Shown here: one piece after another, positions 28,362 through 37,900 of the stretch | Numbering within the stretch: the stretch's first letter is position 1 | Layout: every line of letters begins with the position of its first letter | DNA from: Candidatus Melainabacteria bacterium | GTDB lineage: Bacteria > Cyanobacteriota > Vampirovibrionia > 2-02-FULL-35-15 | Length of the DNA: 64,000 nucleotides | Direction of reading: 5' to 3' | Assembly: GCA_023250155.1 (NCBI GenBank) | Contig: JAHFBG010000001.1 | Location: 187,131 to 251,130, forward strand | Position numbers and translations under genes: made by a program | The notes under the pieces: model-generated | Told to the model about the DNA's origin: nothing | The model's input: only the letters and a program-made list of their open reading frames with translations | Database searches by the model: none

Positions 28362-29216
28362 ATGATTTTAATAGTCAACTACATCTCAATGCTTATATTT
28401 TTTGCAATCACTGGATTAGGATTTGCATTGCTTTTTCCGCTAATTTTTTCTGAGAGCATATTTGGAACATTATTGTTTGGATTAGTTGTAGTAATTGCTC
28501 TTTTTATTTCATCTGGAATTAAAATTGCAGCACAGTGGGAAAAAGCAGTTGTATTTAGACTTGGAAAATACAGTTCTATGAAAGGACCAGGAGTATTTTT
28601 TGTTATTCCAATGATTGATGAAATCAGAGTGGTTGATACGCGTATACTTACTATGGATATTCCAAAACAACAAGTTATCACCAAAGATAATGTCCCTGTT
28701 TCAATAAATGGGGTTTTATATTTTTTAGTTAGCAATCCAGAGTTAGCAGTTGTAAAAGTTCAAAATTATACATATGCTATTTCCCAGTATGCACAAGCTG
28801 CACTGCGTGATGTAATGGGTGGTATGACCTTTGATGAGATTCTTGCTGAACGAGAGCAGATTGGAAAGTCAATAGAATCAAATGTAGAAAAAGAATCAAA
28901 GGAATGGGGACTTGAAGTAAAAGGAATAAAAATCCAAGATATTGATGTGCCTGAAGATTTAAAGAAAATGATGTCACGCCAAGCCTCAGCAGAAAGGGAA
29001 AAGCGCGCCACAATTACAAAAGCAGAAGGAGATAAAATGGCAGCATTCAATCTTTCTGAAGCAGCAAAAACAATGCATGCAAGTCCAGGTGCTATGCAGT
29101 TAAGAACTTTACAGAGTATTGATGGACTTGGTCCTACAGCTTCAAATACAGTAGTTCTAGCTGTGCCCATTGAAATAATGGAATTAGTTAGAAAGCTTTC
29201 AGAAAATAAAAATTAA
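28362..29216 (+). CDS. SPFH/Band 7 slipin (stomatin-like)
   Basis: 284 residues. Two N-terminal hydrophobic stretches (about 5-55) form a membrane hairpin. An SPFH domain follows (EKAVVFRLGKYSSMKGPGVF, VDTRILTMDIPKQQVITKDN), then the slipin coiled-coil region (MSRQASAEREKRATITKAEG). Slipins organise membrane microdomains and often pair with an NfeD protease, which is absent here. The AGGAG site is followed by an A-rich spacer. Confidence 0.92.
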   Translation: MILIVNYISMLIFFAITGLGFALLFPLIFSESIFGTLLFGLVVVIALFISSGIKIAAQWEKAVVFRLGKYSSMKGPGVFFVIPMIDEIRVVDTRILTMDIPKQQVITKDNVPVSINGVLYFLVSNPELAVVKVQNYTYAISQYAQAALRDVMGGMTFDEILAEREQIGKSIESNVEKESKEWGLEVKGIKIQDIDVPEDLKKMMSRQASAEREKRATITKAEGDKMAAFNLSEAAKTMHASPGAMQLRTLQSIDGLGPTASNTVVLAVPIEIMELVRKLSENKN

Positions 29217-29335
29217 AGGTTAAAAGAGTAATTACAAAAGCTATACATAGGTGAAATACTTGTTGTGGAGATTGCTATGGGATATATTTATCTACAAGCA
29301 AGAGCTTAGAAAATATTTTAGGAGATATAAATAAA

Positions 29336-29974
29336 ATGAACATATCAAAAACATTAGGTGTAATGCTACTAGCAGGTATACCATTTTCACAAACTGGTTG
29401 TGGTAAAAAAGAAGACTCTACTAAAAATATACCTTTAGCAAGTGTAAAGTATAGAGGTGAAACAACTAATATCCATTGCTTTGATAGAGATAAAAATGAA
29501 ATCCTTGATAGAAATGAGATCTATGATTATATAAATGTTGCCATTGATAATGGCGATGGTCTTCTAACCTATGGAGAATTTTGTGACTTTGGTCATAAGT
29601 TTGCGGTAATGTTTGACCATGCCTCTAAAAGTGAGAACATGCAAGCCATTAACAATCAATACTGGTTTGTTTATAGAGAAATAGCATTAGAACTTACTGA
29701 TCCTATTAAGCCAAGTATCCCTCTTAAAGAAGGAAATATAAAGAGAGAAAAAATTGAGTCAGTATTGAAAGAGCTAATAGAAGTTGAAAAACTTAATGTA
29801 AAAAAAAGAGATGTAGATTGGGAAATAAAGGCAGCAGCGCTACAAGGTAAAGGTTTTCAATATTTAGAAAATGATGAAAAATATAGAAAAGCAATAGAAG
29901 CAAGCTCTTTAAGAAGACAAGCAGTAAAGGTCTTATTAGAAAATCCTAGCTGGATAGAGAAGTTATATAAATAA
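29336..29974 (+). CDS. Putative EF-hand lipoprotein
   Basis: 212 residues. The N-terminus (MNISKTLGVMLLAGIPFSQT) ends in TGC, so Cys22 is a plausible though non-canonical lipidation site. One EF-hand loop is well formed: DRDKNEILDRNE has acidic or Asn ligands at positions 1, 3, 5, 9 and 12. The second (IDNGDGLLTYGE) lacks the first ligand. Paired loops suggest Ca2+ binding. The C-terminal half is charged and helical. AGGAG lies 11 nt before the ATG. Confidence 0.7.
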   Translation: MNISKTLGVMLLAGIPFSQTGCGKKEDSTKNIPLASVKYRGETTNIHCFDRDKNEILDRNEIYDYINVAIDNGDGLLTYGEFCDFGHKFAVMFDHASKSENMQAINNQYWFVYREIALELTDPIKPSIPLKEGNIKREKIESVLKELIEVEKLNVKKRDVDWEIKAAALQGKGFQYLENDEKYRKAIEASSLRRQAVKVLLENPSWIEKLYK

Positions 29975-29995
29975 AGCGTTTTCAGGCAACTATTC

Positions 29996-30110
29996 TGTCA
30001 TTGCGAGCAGTAGCGAAGCAATCTCACATTGCAATTATTGTTCATGAAGTTTATCGTTAACGTTTTTGTATCATAAGATTGCTTTATCACTAACCTTTAT
30101 AGTAATGACA
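29996..30110. mobile_element. Non-coding element with TGTCATT...GCAATCT ends
   Basis: Left arm 29996-30024 (TGTCATTGCGAG...AGCAATCT) and right arm 30076-30110 are complementary at their outer (TGTCATT) and inner (AGCAATCT) parts. A central CGTTAACG palindrome lies between. It looks like a MITE-sized expansion of the hairpin repeat at 24936. Confidence 0.6.
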
Positions 30111-30201
30111 ATGTGTTACTATAAGCCCTAAGAGTATTTATACATAAAGTTGATTTAGCAGATTCTGCTATTCAAATTAATAATGCCTTAGAGCAAAAAT
30201 A

Positions 30202-30900
30202 ATGGATAGGTTAGCCGATTTATTTCGTTCAATTAAAGTTTCTTTACCAGAAAAACCTGGCTTAAAAAGATTTGGTCCACATAAGCTTGAAGGGCTTGAG
30301 CTGACAGGAGCTGTTCGCCTTCAAGCACCTGTTGACCTTAAAGATCCTTGTTCTAATGTGATTTTAACTGAAGGTTATAGAAATGAAATAGATATTGATG
30401 ATAAAACAGGTAAGAGTATTCCTGTACTTATAATAGCCACACATAGAAGTAAAATATTTGACTTGTTTATGGATTTATTAGATGAGCTAAAGAGTTCTAA
30501 TGAAGCAGAATGTCAAGTAAAAGTGATATTTGGAAGCACCCATAATAATCCCATTAAACACGAGTCTTTTTGTAGAGAAGACATTGATTTATCATTAGTC
30601 CAGAGTAGTTTGCATTCTGTTAAAGAGAAGATATTAAGTGATGGTGATACCAGCATTGCTATTATTTTGCATGGCTCAGATGATAATTTTTCTGGAGTTA
30701 TGCTAGATGAGCATAAATTACTTTTTGTATACAATAAAGAACGATTGCAGGATTTTGAAAAGATACTATACTCTTATGGTATAGAAAAGAATGATCAAAT
30801 ATGTTTTGTAAATGAGTATACTCATGAGCATTGCTCAAGCAAAGCACACTATAAAAGTTTTTGTAATCTTGTAGAAGAAGTAGGAGCAAGTAAAAGTTAA
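30202..30900 (+). CDS. Hypothetical protein
   Basis: 232 residues, no signal peptide, no family recognised. The middle looks like an alpha/beta fold (SIPVLIIATHRSKIFDLFMD, CQVKVIFGSTHNN, SIAIILHGSDDNFSGVMLD, HKLLFVYNKE). The C-terminal part is rich in Cys and His (NEYTHEHCSSKAHYKSFC). It is followed after 22 bp by another orphan gene (30923) and is probably in an operon with it. The ribosome binding site is weak. Confidence 0.65.
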   Translation: MDRLADLFRSIKVSLPEKPGLKRFGPHKLEGLELTGAVRLQAPVDLKDPCSNVILTEGYRNEIDIDDKTGKSIPVLIIATHRSKIFDLFMDLLDELKSSNEAECQVKVIFGSTHNNPIKHESFCREDIDLSLVQSSLHSVKEKILSDGDTSIAIILHGSDDNFSGVMLDEHKLLFVYNKERLQDFEKILYSYGIEKNDQICFVNEYTHEHCSSKAHYKSFCNLVEEVGASKS

Positions 30901-30922
30901 TAAAAATAGAGAGGTGCGAATA

Positions 30923-31789
30923 ATGAAAATAGAACTAGAAACAAGATTTAAAGATATTGTAAATAGAATCCCAAAACCCAAAGAAAAAATTGAAGTTAAA
31001 AATATTTCCTCAAATCCATTTATTTTTAAGAGTGGTGCAAGTATTGAAGAAAAAAGAGATTGGGCTATTAATCTTAGAAAAGTAATATATAACTCATATA
31101 AAAAAATTATAAAAGAGAATAAAGGACTTGAAGAACTGTTTAATGTAACTCCACCTACAAATAATGAACAGATGGTATTTGCTCATCAAATGGGTTTAAT
31201 GGGGGCAGCTGGAACAGTAGAGAAAATTGAGCGTGCTATACCTAAAAGAAGCAAACAACTGTTTGGAAAAATATTAGAAATGTTAATTGATGATAAAACC
31301 GAAAGAGATACTCTAAAAGTTGCCATTAAAAAATTTGGTGAGGATAATAAAAATATTGAGGCAGAACAGAAATTATTCAATGCATTCTGTACACCCCATA
31401 TCAATACTGTTAAAAGTATGATTGATAATGTAGAAAACCAATCAGATGTAAATTTCCCAAAAGCTGAAGCTTATGAAATAATTAAACGCTCTTTGGATAA
31501 TCTAGAGTTATTAACTCAAAATTCATTTAAATCAATTTCTGATGAAACCCATGATTTAATTAAATGGCTTACTGATGAACAAATACCAAAGCTAGATAAG
31601 GCAAAAGCATTATCTCTTGGTAAGTGGTTTTTAGATAATAAAAAGCATGTTATATCATTATTTAATTTATATGAAATGCATCCTGAATTTAAAGATCCAG
31701 ATCCCTCTTCATCACTAATTGAAGCTTTACCATTACCCCCTTCTCAAGACTCATCATCTCCTCCTCCAAGCACACCCGATCTGTTATAA
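30923..31789 (+). CDS. Hypothetical helical protein with Pro/Ser tail
   Basis: 288 residues. I start at the ATG at 30923, which has GAGAGGTG 7 nt upstream; the GTG at 30914 lies inside that site. The protein is almost entirely helical and charged, without membrane segments. It ends in LPLPPSQDSSSPPPSTPDLL. No family recognised. The stop codon overlaps the promoter of asd. Confidence 0.65.
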   Translation: MKIELETRFKDIVNRIPKPKEKIEVKNISSNPFIFKSGASIEEKRDWAINLRKVIYNSYKKIIKENKGLEELFNVTPPTNNEQMVFAHQMGLMGAAGTVEKIERAIPKRSKQLFGKILEMLIDDKTERDTLKVAIKKFGEDNKNIEAEQKLFNAFCTPHINTVKSMIDNVENQSDVNFPKAEAYEIIKRSLDNLELLTQNSFKSISDETHDLIKWLTDEQIPKLDKAKALSLGKWFLDNKKHVISLFNLYEMHPEFKDPDPSSSLIEALPLPPSQDSSSPPPSTPDLL

Positions 31790-31790
31790 T
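31784..31790 (+). promoter_or_regulatory. -10 box for asd overlapping the upstream stop codon
   Basis: TG-T-TATAAT (box at 31785-31790) ends 10 nt before the ATG at 31801, so the leader would be only a few nucleotides. The TAA stop of the preceding gene lies inside the box. Confidence 0.45.
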
Positions 31791-31800
31791 TTTGATTCTT

Positions 31801-32847
31801 ATGACTTCTCAATCATCATCTCAGATTAACCTTGCAATTCTTGGTGCTACTGGAAATGTAGGTCTTAAATTTCTTGAAGTATTAGAAAAAAGAAAATTTC
31901 CAATTAACAATTTAAGACTTTTAGCTTCTCAAAAATCTGTAGGTAAAAAAATAAAGTTTCACGGGAAAGAATATACTGTAGAATTAGCGTCAAAAGATAG
32001 CTTTAAAGATATTGACTTAGTTTTAGCTTCAGCAGGAGGGGCAATAAGTAAAGAATTGATTCCTTATGCAGTTAGTTCTGGTGCAGTGGTAGTGGATAAT
32101 AGTTCTGCATATAGAATGGAAAAAGATGTACCGCTAGTAGTAGCAGGTGTAAATAATCACGATTTAAAAAAACACAAAGGTATAATAGCAAACCCAAACT
32201 GTACTACAGCCCAGCTTATGCCGCCACTTAAAGTTTTGCATGAGCTTAGTGGTTTAAAAAGAGTTATAGTAAGCACTTACCAAAGCGTTTCTGGAGCAGG
32301 CAAAGCTGCAATGGATGAGCTTTCTGACCAATCTACTAGATATTTGAGTCAGGGTGCATATGATTCAAAATCAACAAACCGTAAATTTGCTTTCAATGTA
32401 ATTCCACACATTGATATTTTTCTTGAAAATGGTTATACAAAAGAAGAAGTAAAAGTAATTGATGAGTCAAGAAAAATATTAGGACTACCTGATTTAAGAA
32501 TTACATGTACTGCTGTAAGGGTTCCTGTTTATATTGGACATAGTGAAAGTGTAAATGTAGAACTTGAAAAACCAACCTCAAAAAAACAAATTATAGAAGT
32601 ACTGAAAAAAATGCCTCTAATAGAAGTTCTCGATGATCCTACTAGTCTAAAATATCCAATGGCTATTGATATTGTAGGGAAAGATCCTGTTTTTATTGGT
32701 CGTATAAGAGAAGATGCTTCTTGTCCAAATTCATTTAATTTTTGGGTTGTAGCTGACAATCTTCTAATAGGTGCTGCTTTAAATGCAGTAAGAATTGCTG
32801 AAGAACTGTTAAAAGAAGAATTAGTTAAGATCCCAGTGAAACACTAG
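31801..32847 (+). CDS. asd: Aspartate-semialdehyde dehydrogenase
   Basis: Reduces aspartyl phosphate to aspartate semialdehyde, the branch point to lysine/diaminopimelate, threonine and methionine. 348 residues with the NADP fold GATGNVG, the catalytic Cys in NPNCTTAQLM (about residue 134) and CTAVRVPVYIGHSESV of the Gram-positive/cyanobacterial-type subgroup. I prefer the ATG at 31801 to the TTG at 31792. Confidence 0.96.
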   Translation: MTSQSSSQINLAILGATGNVGLKFLEVLEKRKFPINNLRLLASQKSVGKKIKFHGKEYTVELASKDSFKDIDLVLASAGGAISKELIPYAVSSGAVVVDNSSAYRMEKDVPLVVAGVNNHDLKKHKGIIANPNCTTAQLMPPLKVLHELSGLKRVIVSTYQSVSGAGKAAMDELSDQSTRYLSQGAYDSKSTNRKFAFNVIPHIDIFLENGYTKEEVKVIDESRKILGLPDLRITCTAVRVPVYIGHSESVNVELEKPTSKKQIIEVLKKMPLIEVLDDPTSLKYPMAIDIVGKDPVFIGRIREDASCPNSFNFWVVADNLLIGAALNAVRIAEELLKEELVKIPVKH

Positions 32848-32893
32848 GTACTATTACCTATCTCCTTTTCAATATAACAAATAAGATTTATTA

Positions 32894-33057
32894 GTTTCTG
32901 CCTACCGCTCGTTTCGCACGAATGCTCCCGCCCATTTAGGGACGAGGCTCGCCCAGTTTACTGAGCGGCAACTCGCTCTTCCTTCACGGCGCTTTTTAGT
33001 GAATAAATCACACAAAAAGCTTATTTACTCTTTTATACACCATAGCTAGGCAGTAAC
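32894..33057. mobile_element. 164-bp MITE-like element, copy 2 (inverted, with insertion)
   Basis: The reverse complement aligns along its length with 18524-18646, including both ends. The difference is an extra block (32928-32969) that is absent from copy 1. It lies downstream of asd. Confidence 0.8.
32928..32969 (-). repeat. 42-bp double-hairpin element nested in MITE copy 2
   Basis: Read on the minus strand, it starts GCCGCTCAGT and contains GCGAGCCTCG between two stem-loops. The related 42-bp copy at 58721-58762 differs mainly at positions that keep the stems paired (G-U or compensating changes). Confidence 0.75.
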
Positions 33058-33186
33058 ATTTATTAGGCTATTACGATTATGACCTCTTAGCTTGTGGAAT
33101 AAAGTTCGTAACAATACTATAAATTTTTATATTACTCTCTCTTTATATTCTTAGATAAGAATTGAAACACAGAAAGGAAATTCTTA

Positions 33187-33279
33187 ATGATGCAAAAAAT
33201 ATTTTCAAAAATTGGTCTCCATGAATTTATTTTTTTTATGGCAGTAATTATCTGGCTAGTCAGAACACAATTGTTTTAA
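33187..33279 (+). CDS. Possible 30-residue single-pass membrane protein
   Basis: A short ORF with AAAGGAAA about 8 nt upstream. It starts MMQKIFSKIGLHEF and ends in one hydrophobic helix (FIFFMAVIIWLVRTQLF). Small enough to be overlooked. Its codons look ordinary. No homology can be judged. Confidence 0.4.
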   Translation: MMQKIFSKIGLHEFIFFMAVIIWLVRTQLF

Positions 33280-33301
33280 CTTACTAATTTGCTAGTCTAA
33301 T

Positions 33302-33751
33302 TTATGCCGATTTTTTTTGTTTTAAACTTTCTTCTAATAAATAAGTTATTTCACCAGGAATATTAACTCTATTGTCTACTAGTCCTAATCTAACTTCAAA
33401 ATGTGACTCAATGAATTCTCTTTGTGCTTCGTCTATATCTTCATTGTGATATACATCCATAAGATCACCAAGAACAGAGAGATTGTCTATGATTCCGCTT
33501 AGTTTTTGTCTTTGCTCTGGTGTGAGAATAAGATATGGTCCGACAAAATGTATAGGCAGTGATTCTGCTTCTTCAGTATAGGAAGGCTTCATATCAACTA
33601 CAATTTGTTTTACTTTTTCTGTTCCTTCTAAGGGGACTCTTTCTCCAGATGTATATTCCAAATCTTGATTTTGTAATTCGTTAAACTTATCTTGGGAAAG
33701 CCTTATGTATGGCTTATAGAACTGTTTTGTATCATATGTAACTTTTAGCAT
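33302..33751 (-). CDS. Hypothetical protein
   Basis: 149 residues. The ATG at 33751 has TTTGGAGA about 8 nt upstream; the longer frame would begin at a TTG inside that site. Acidic and mixed alpha/beta (MLKVTYDTKQFYKPYIRLSQ, SLPIHFVGPYLILTPEQRQK). Neither signal peptide nor membrane segment. No family recognised. Confidence 0.65.
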   Translation of the reverse strand: MLKVTYDTKQFYKPYIRLSQDKFNELQNQDLEYTSGERVPLEGTEKVKQIVVDMKPSYTEEAESLPIHFVGPYLILTPEQRQKLSGIIDNLSVLGDLMDVYHNEDIDEAQREFIESHFEVRLGLVDNRVNIPGEITYLLEESLKQKKSA

Positions 33752-33924
33752 AATATTCTCCAAATCTACAAATCAAATTATATAAGTGATTTTTTTATAG
33801 TTGAAATATTTTAGAAAGAATTAATTTTGCTGTAATGTGCCATGAAAAGTCTCAACATGTTTTGTATTGTGCATGACATACAATCTTGAATGGTAATGAT
33901 ATTATTATGTTGAGGTACATAAAA

Positions 33925-34989
33925 ATGAATGTGGAAAAAGTAAAGCAAGCATTATCTAAAGTTAATGATCCAGAATTACAAAAAGATTTAGTCTCACTAA
34001 ACATGGTACGGGACATAAAGATAGATGGAGACAAGCTTTCATTGACAGTTATGCTTACGACTCCTGCATGTCCTCTAAAAGCTCTTATAGAAGAAGAATG
34101 TACAAAAGCATTAGTTGCAATTGGTTTTAAACCAGAAAATATAAAAATTAATATGACAGGTGAAGTTCGTCAACATAATATTCAAGGAAAAGAAGGACCA
34201 AAAGGTATAAGCCAAATTATTGCAATCAGTTCTGGAAAAGGTGGTGTGGGAAAAACAACTGTATCTGTAAATATAGCAATCGCATTATCGCAAGCTGGTG
34301 CAAGAGTTGGATTGCTTGATGCTGATATTACAGGTCCAAATATACCTATTATGATGGGTTCGCAAGATCCACCAATTGTAGAAAATGGAAAGATCATTCC
34401 AAAAGAAAATTATGGAATTAAATATATTTCAATGGGTGTTTTAGTTCCTCCAGATCAACCAGTTGTTTGGAGAGGTCCTATGTTAGATGGTGTAATTAAA
34501 CAGTTCTTACGTGATGTTGTCTGGGGAGAACTTGATTATTTAATAGTCGATCTTCCGCCAGGAACAGGAGATGCTCAGCTTACTATTTGCCAGGCAGTGC
34601 CATTAGCTGGTGGTGTTATAGTAACCACACCACAAGATGTTGCATTGCTTGATAGCAAGAAGTCTATAAATATGTTTAAGCAAATGAAAGTATCTATTTT
34701 AGGTATTGTTGAAAATATGAGCTTCTTTATTTGTCCTAAATGTAATGAAAGAACAGAAATATTTAGTTGTGGTGGCGGAGAAAATGCAGCGAATACTTTT
34801 GGTGTACCTTTCTTAGGACGGATACCCATTGAATTAGAAGTAAGGATAGGTGGTGACTCAGGAAAGCCAATTACTGCAATAAATCCAGAGCATCCTATCT
34901 CAAAAACATTTAAAGAAGTTGCAGGTCAAATTGCAGCAAGCGCTTCAGTAACTACATTTAATGTTAGACAGCCAGTGGTTATGATTTAA
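33925..34989 (+). CDS. mrp: Mrp/ApbC-type iron-sulfur cluster carrier ATPase
   Basis: About 354 residues. The N-terminal MIP18/DUF59 domain (1-95, VNDPELQKDLVSLNMVRDI) is followed by an NTPase domain with the deviant Walker A SSGKGGVGKTTVSVN, LLDADITGPN and the C-terminal CPKC that holds a bridging Fe-S cluster. It transfers Fe-S clusters to apoproteins. I chose 33925 because GAGG precedes it and family members begin at this point. Upstream in-frame ATG/TTG codons (33886, 33907) give a non-conserved extension. It converges with the giant gene, 3 bp apart. Confidence 0.94.
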   Translation: MNVEKVKQALSKVNDPELQKDLVSLNMVRDIKIDGDKLSLTVMLTTPACPLKALIEEECTKALVAIGFKPENIKINMTGEVRQHNIQGKEGPKGISQIIAISSGKGGVGKTTVSVNIAIALSQAGARVGLLDADITGPNIPIMMGSQDPPIVENGKIIPKENYGIKYISMGVLVPPDQPVVWRGPMLDGVIKQFLRDVVWGELDYLIVDLPPGTGDAQLTICQAVPLAGGVIVTTPQDVALLDSKKSINMFKQMKVSILGIVENMSFFICPKCNERTEIFSCGGGENAANTFGVPFLGRIPIELEVRIGGDSGKPITAINPEHPISKTFKEVAGQIAASASVTTFNVRQPVVMI

Positions 34990-34992
34990 CAC

Positions 34993-37900
34993 TTACTGTG
35001 AATTTAAAGATAAATACTTAGTTATACTTTGTTGAAGCGAGTCTGTTATCCTTACACTGAATGAGTAACCGGCTACAGTAGATAAAGTTCCTGACAATGT
35101 TCCACTTGGACTAATTGATAAGCCAGCTGGAAGTGGTGAAGCATTTGACCATGTATATGGTGGTTGTCCTCCTGTTGCTTCTAATTGTACTGAGTATGGT
35201 GCATTTATCATTGCAATTGGTAATGTACCTGATGTAATTGTTAGTGCAGGCAGAGTTCCTAATTGAGTTGAAAGTGAAATGCCTGTACTTGTAGTTAGAT
35301 TATTTGAATCTTTAGCATTTACATAGAAGAAATAATCTCCTTGTGGTAATGTGCCTGCAAGAGTTCCATCTGGGCTTAGCATTAGTCCTGATGGAAGTGG
35401 CGAAGCATTTGACCAGGTATATGGAGAAACACCACCCTTTGCTTGTAATTGAGTCGAGTATGGAATATTAGCTGTACCGTTTGGTAGTTGAGTTGATGTA
35501 ATGGATAGTGGTAGTTGAGCAAATAAAGATAAAGATTTTGTTGCTGTTTGTTGGAGCGAATCTGTAACTTTTACACTAATAGGATAGGTAATGTTAGCTT
35601 GATCTGGAGAAAAGAAACCTGAGAGTATACCTCCTGGACTAAGTGAAAACCCAAGAGGTAGTGGTGAAGTAGTAGACCATGTATAAGGAGCAGTTCCACC
35701 TGAAACTTGTAATTGTACTGAGTATTGTATGTTAGTTGTTGCAGGAAATAATTGACTTGATGTAATTGTAAGAGATGACGACGTACTAGCCGATGTACAA
35801 CCATTTATAGAATATGTTTGACCAACTGTAGGACACTGACATGGAGTCCCAGGTGTTTGAACGGTAGCTGGTTTAGCGCAAGTACATAGATTATTAGGGA
35901 GTGTAGAAATTTCACCAGGGGTACAGATTTTTATGCATCCTAAGACAGAATATGTTTGACCAGAAGGACAAGTGCAGATTCCACTTGAACCAGTGGGTGT
36001 AGCTGGTGTTTGACATGTACAAGGAGAAGAAGCTGTAGATACTTGACCAATATCACAAACACTTATACAACCGTTAGTTGTATATATTGCATTGAAGCAT
36101 TGGCATATTCCTGTAGATGATACTGTAGCACCTGTAGCACATGTGCATGGATTTGTAGAAGTAGATGCTTCATTTACTCCACATGTTTTTACAGGAGTAG
36201 TAGTGTTAGTACAACCAAGGGTAGTATAGGTTTGACCAGGAGGACAAGTACATGCTCCTCCAAATCCTGTCGTAGCTAGTGATGCGCAGGTACAAGGGTT
36301 TGTAGCAGTAGATACTTGACCAGGTGCACATGTTGTTGGTGTAGTTATTTTACATCCATCTGTAGTATAAGTTTGACCAGTAGAACACTTGCATACTGTA
36401 CGAATATCTGAAGGTGGGAAAACAGCAGTTATAGCATCTGGAAAATTATTAGCACCAATAGCGCATATACATGGGTTTGAAGAAGTGGATATTTGTTCTG
36501 GAGTACAAATTGTAGTTACTGTGGTTTTACAACCAGTTGTAGAGTATGTTTGTCCGCTTGGACACTGACAAGTACCACCAGGGCCAGTTTGTGTAGCACC
36601 ATTAACACAAATACAAGGGTTAAATGATGAAGAAATCTCTCCTAGTGAACAAATACGATTAGTTGCTTTACAACCAGTTGTAGTATAAGCTTGCCCAGGA
36701 GGGCATTGACAAGGAGATGATGATAAAGATGGAGATGGAGGAAAGAAATCAGTTGGAGGCGACAAGAAAATTCCAGTAGGTGATGGTGGGAAAAATCCTC
36801 CTGTAGTAGGTGGAATATTTAATGTCCCGCTTGCACATTTACAATTTGTCAATAATGGAATCTCATTAACATCACAGATTTTTTGAACAGCAGGTGTTAC
36901 ACAACCATTTACTGTGTATCTTTGTCCTGATGGACATTGGCAAATACTATCTGAGCCAAGTATAGCACCTATGGCACAACTACACGGATTATTTAAAGTT
37001 GGTCTATTAAATCCAAATTGTCCACATATTTGTGGTGCAGGTATACATCCTGATTCTGTATAGAGCTCATTTGGAGAACATAAGCAAAGATCGTTTATAG
37101 ACTGTGTTGTTGGATCATCATATAATTTAATAGTCTGCTGTATTTCACTAGAACTTATTATGCCACCTTTTGCACATGTACAATTTGTTTGAGATGGTGA
37201 TTCATATTGTGCACATGTATGTGGTGGTATTTGAATACAGCCATCTACAGTATATTTTTGACCTTTTGGACATTGACAAATTGCTCTTCTAGGATTTGGG
37301 AATTTAAAGGATGATGCTCCTGGCTCAGAAGCAAGTGCCCCGCTAGCACATTGACAGTCTTTAATTATTGGGTTTTCATTTTCTTCACATATTTTTTGTT
37401 TGCTACAACCAAGCTCTGTATAGCTAAAGCCAAAAGGACAGTCACAAATACCTCTTGAATTTAATGTGCCAGAAGAAACACATGTACATGGATTTAGTGG
37501 TGTAGAAATTTGCCTCGGAGCACATTTTGGAATGCTTTCAGGTAGTACACAAACACCATTTTTTCCTAAAGCTAATCCTTGTGAACATATGCAGCTATTA
37601 GTAGCTTCGTCTTCAATTAACCCTTTAGGACAATTCTTTTTACAAGAGCCATTTGGATCTCGTAAAAAACCTTCTTTACAAATAGGCAGACATCTATCTC
37701 CTATAGGATCTTTTTCAAATCCTTGTGGACATGTGGTTTGACAAACAGTTTGTGCTTCTTCTTTTATAATCCCATTTTCATTGAAGTTTCCAAAATTACC
37801 ACATAAGCACCCTTTTATATCTAGTGGTCTTGGGGAATTAGGTGAGCCAGTAATAGGTGTTTTAGAATCACAGCATTTAATTGAGAAATATTTAGTTAAA

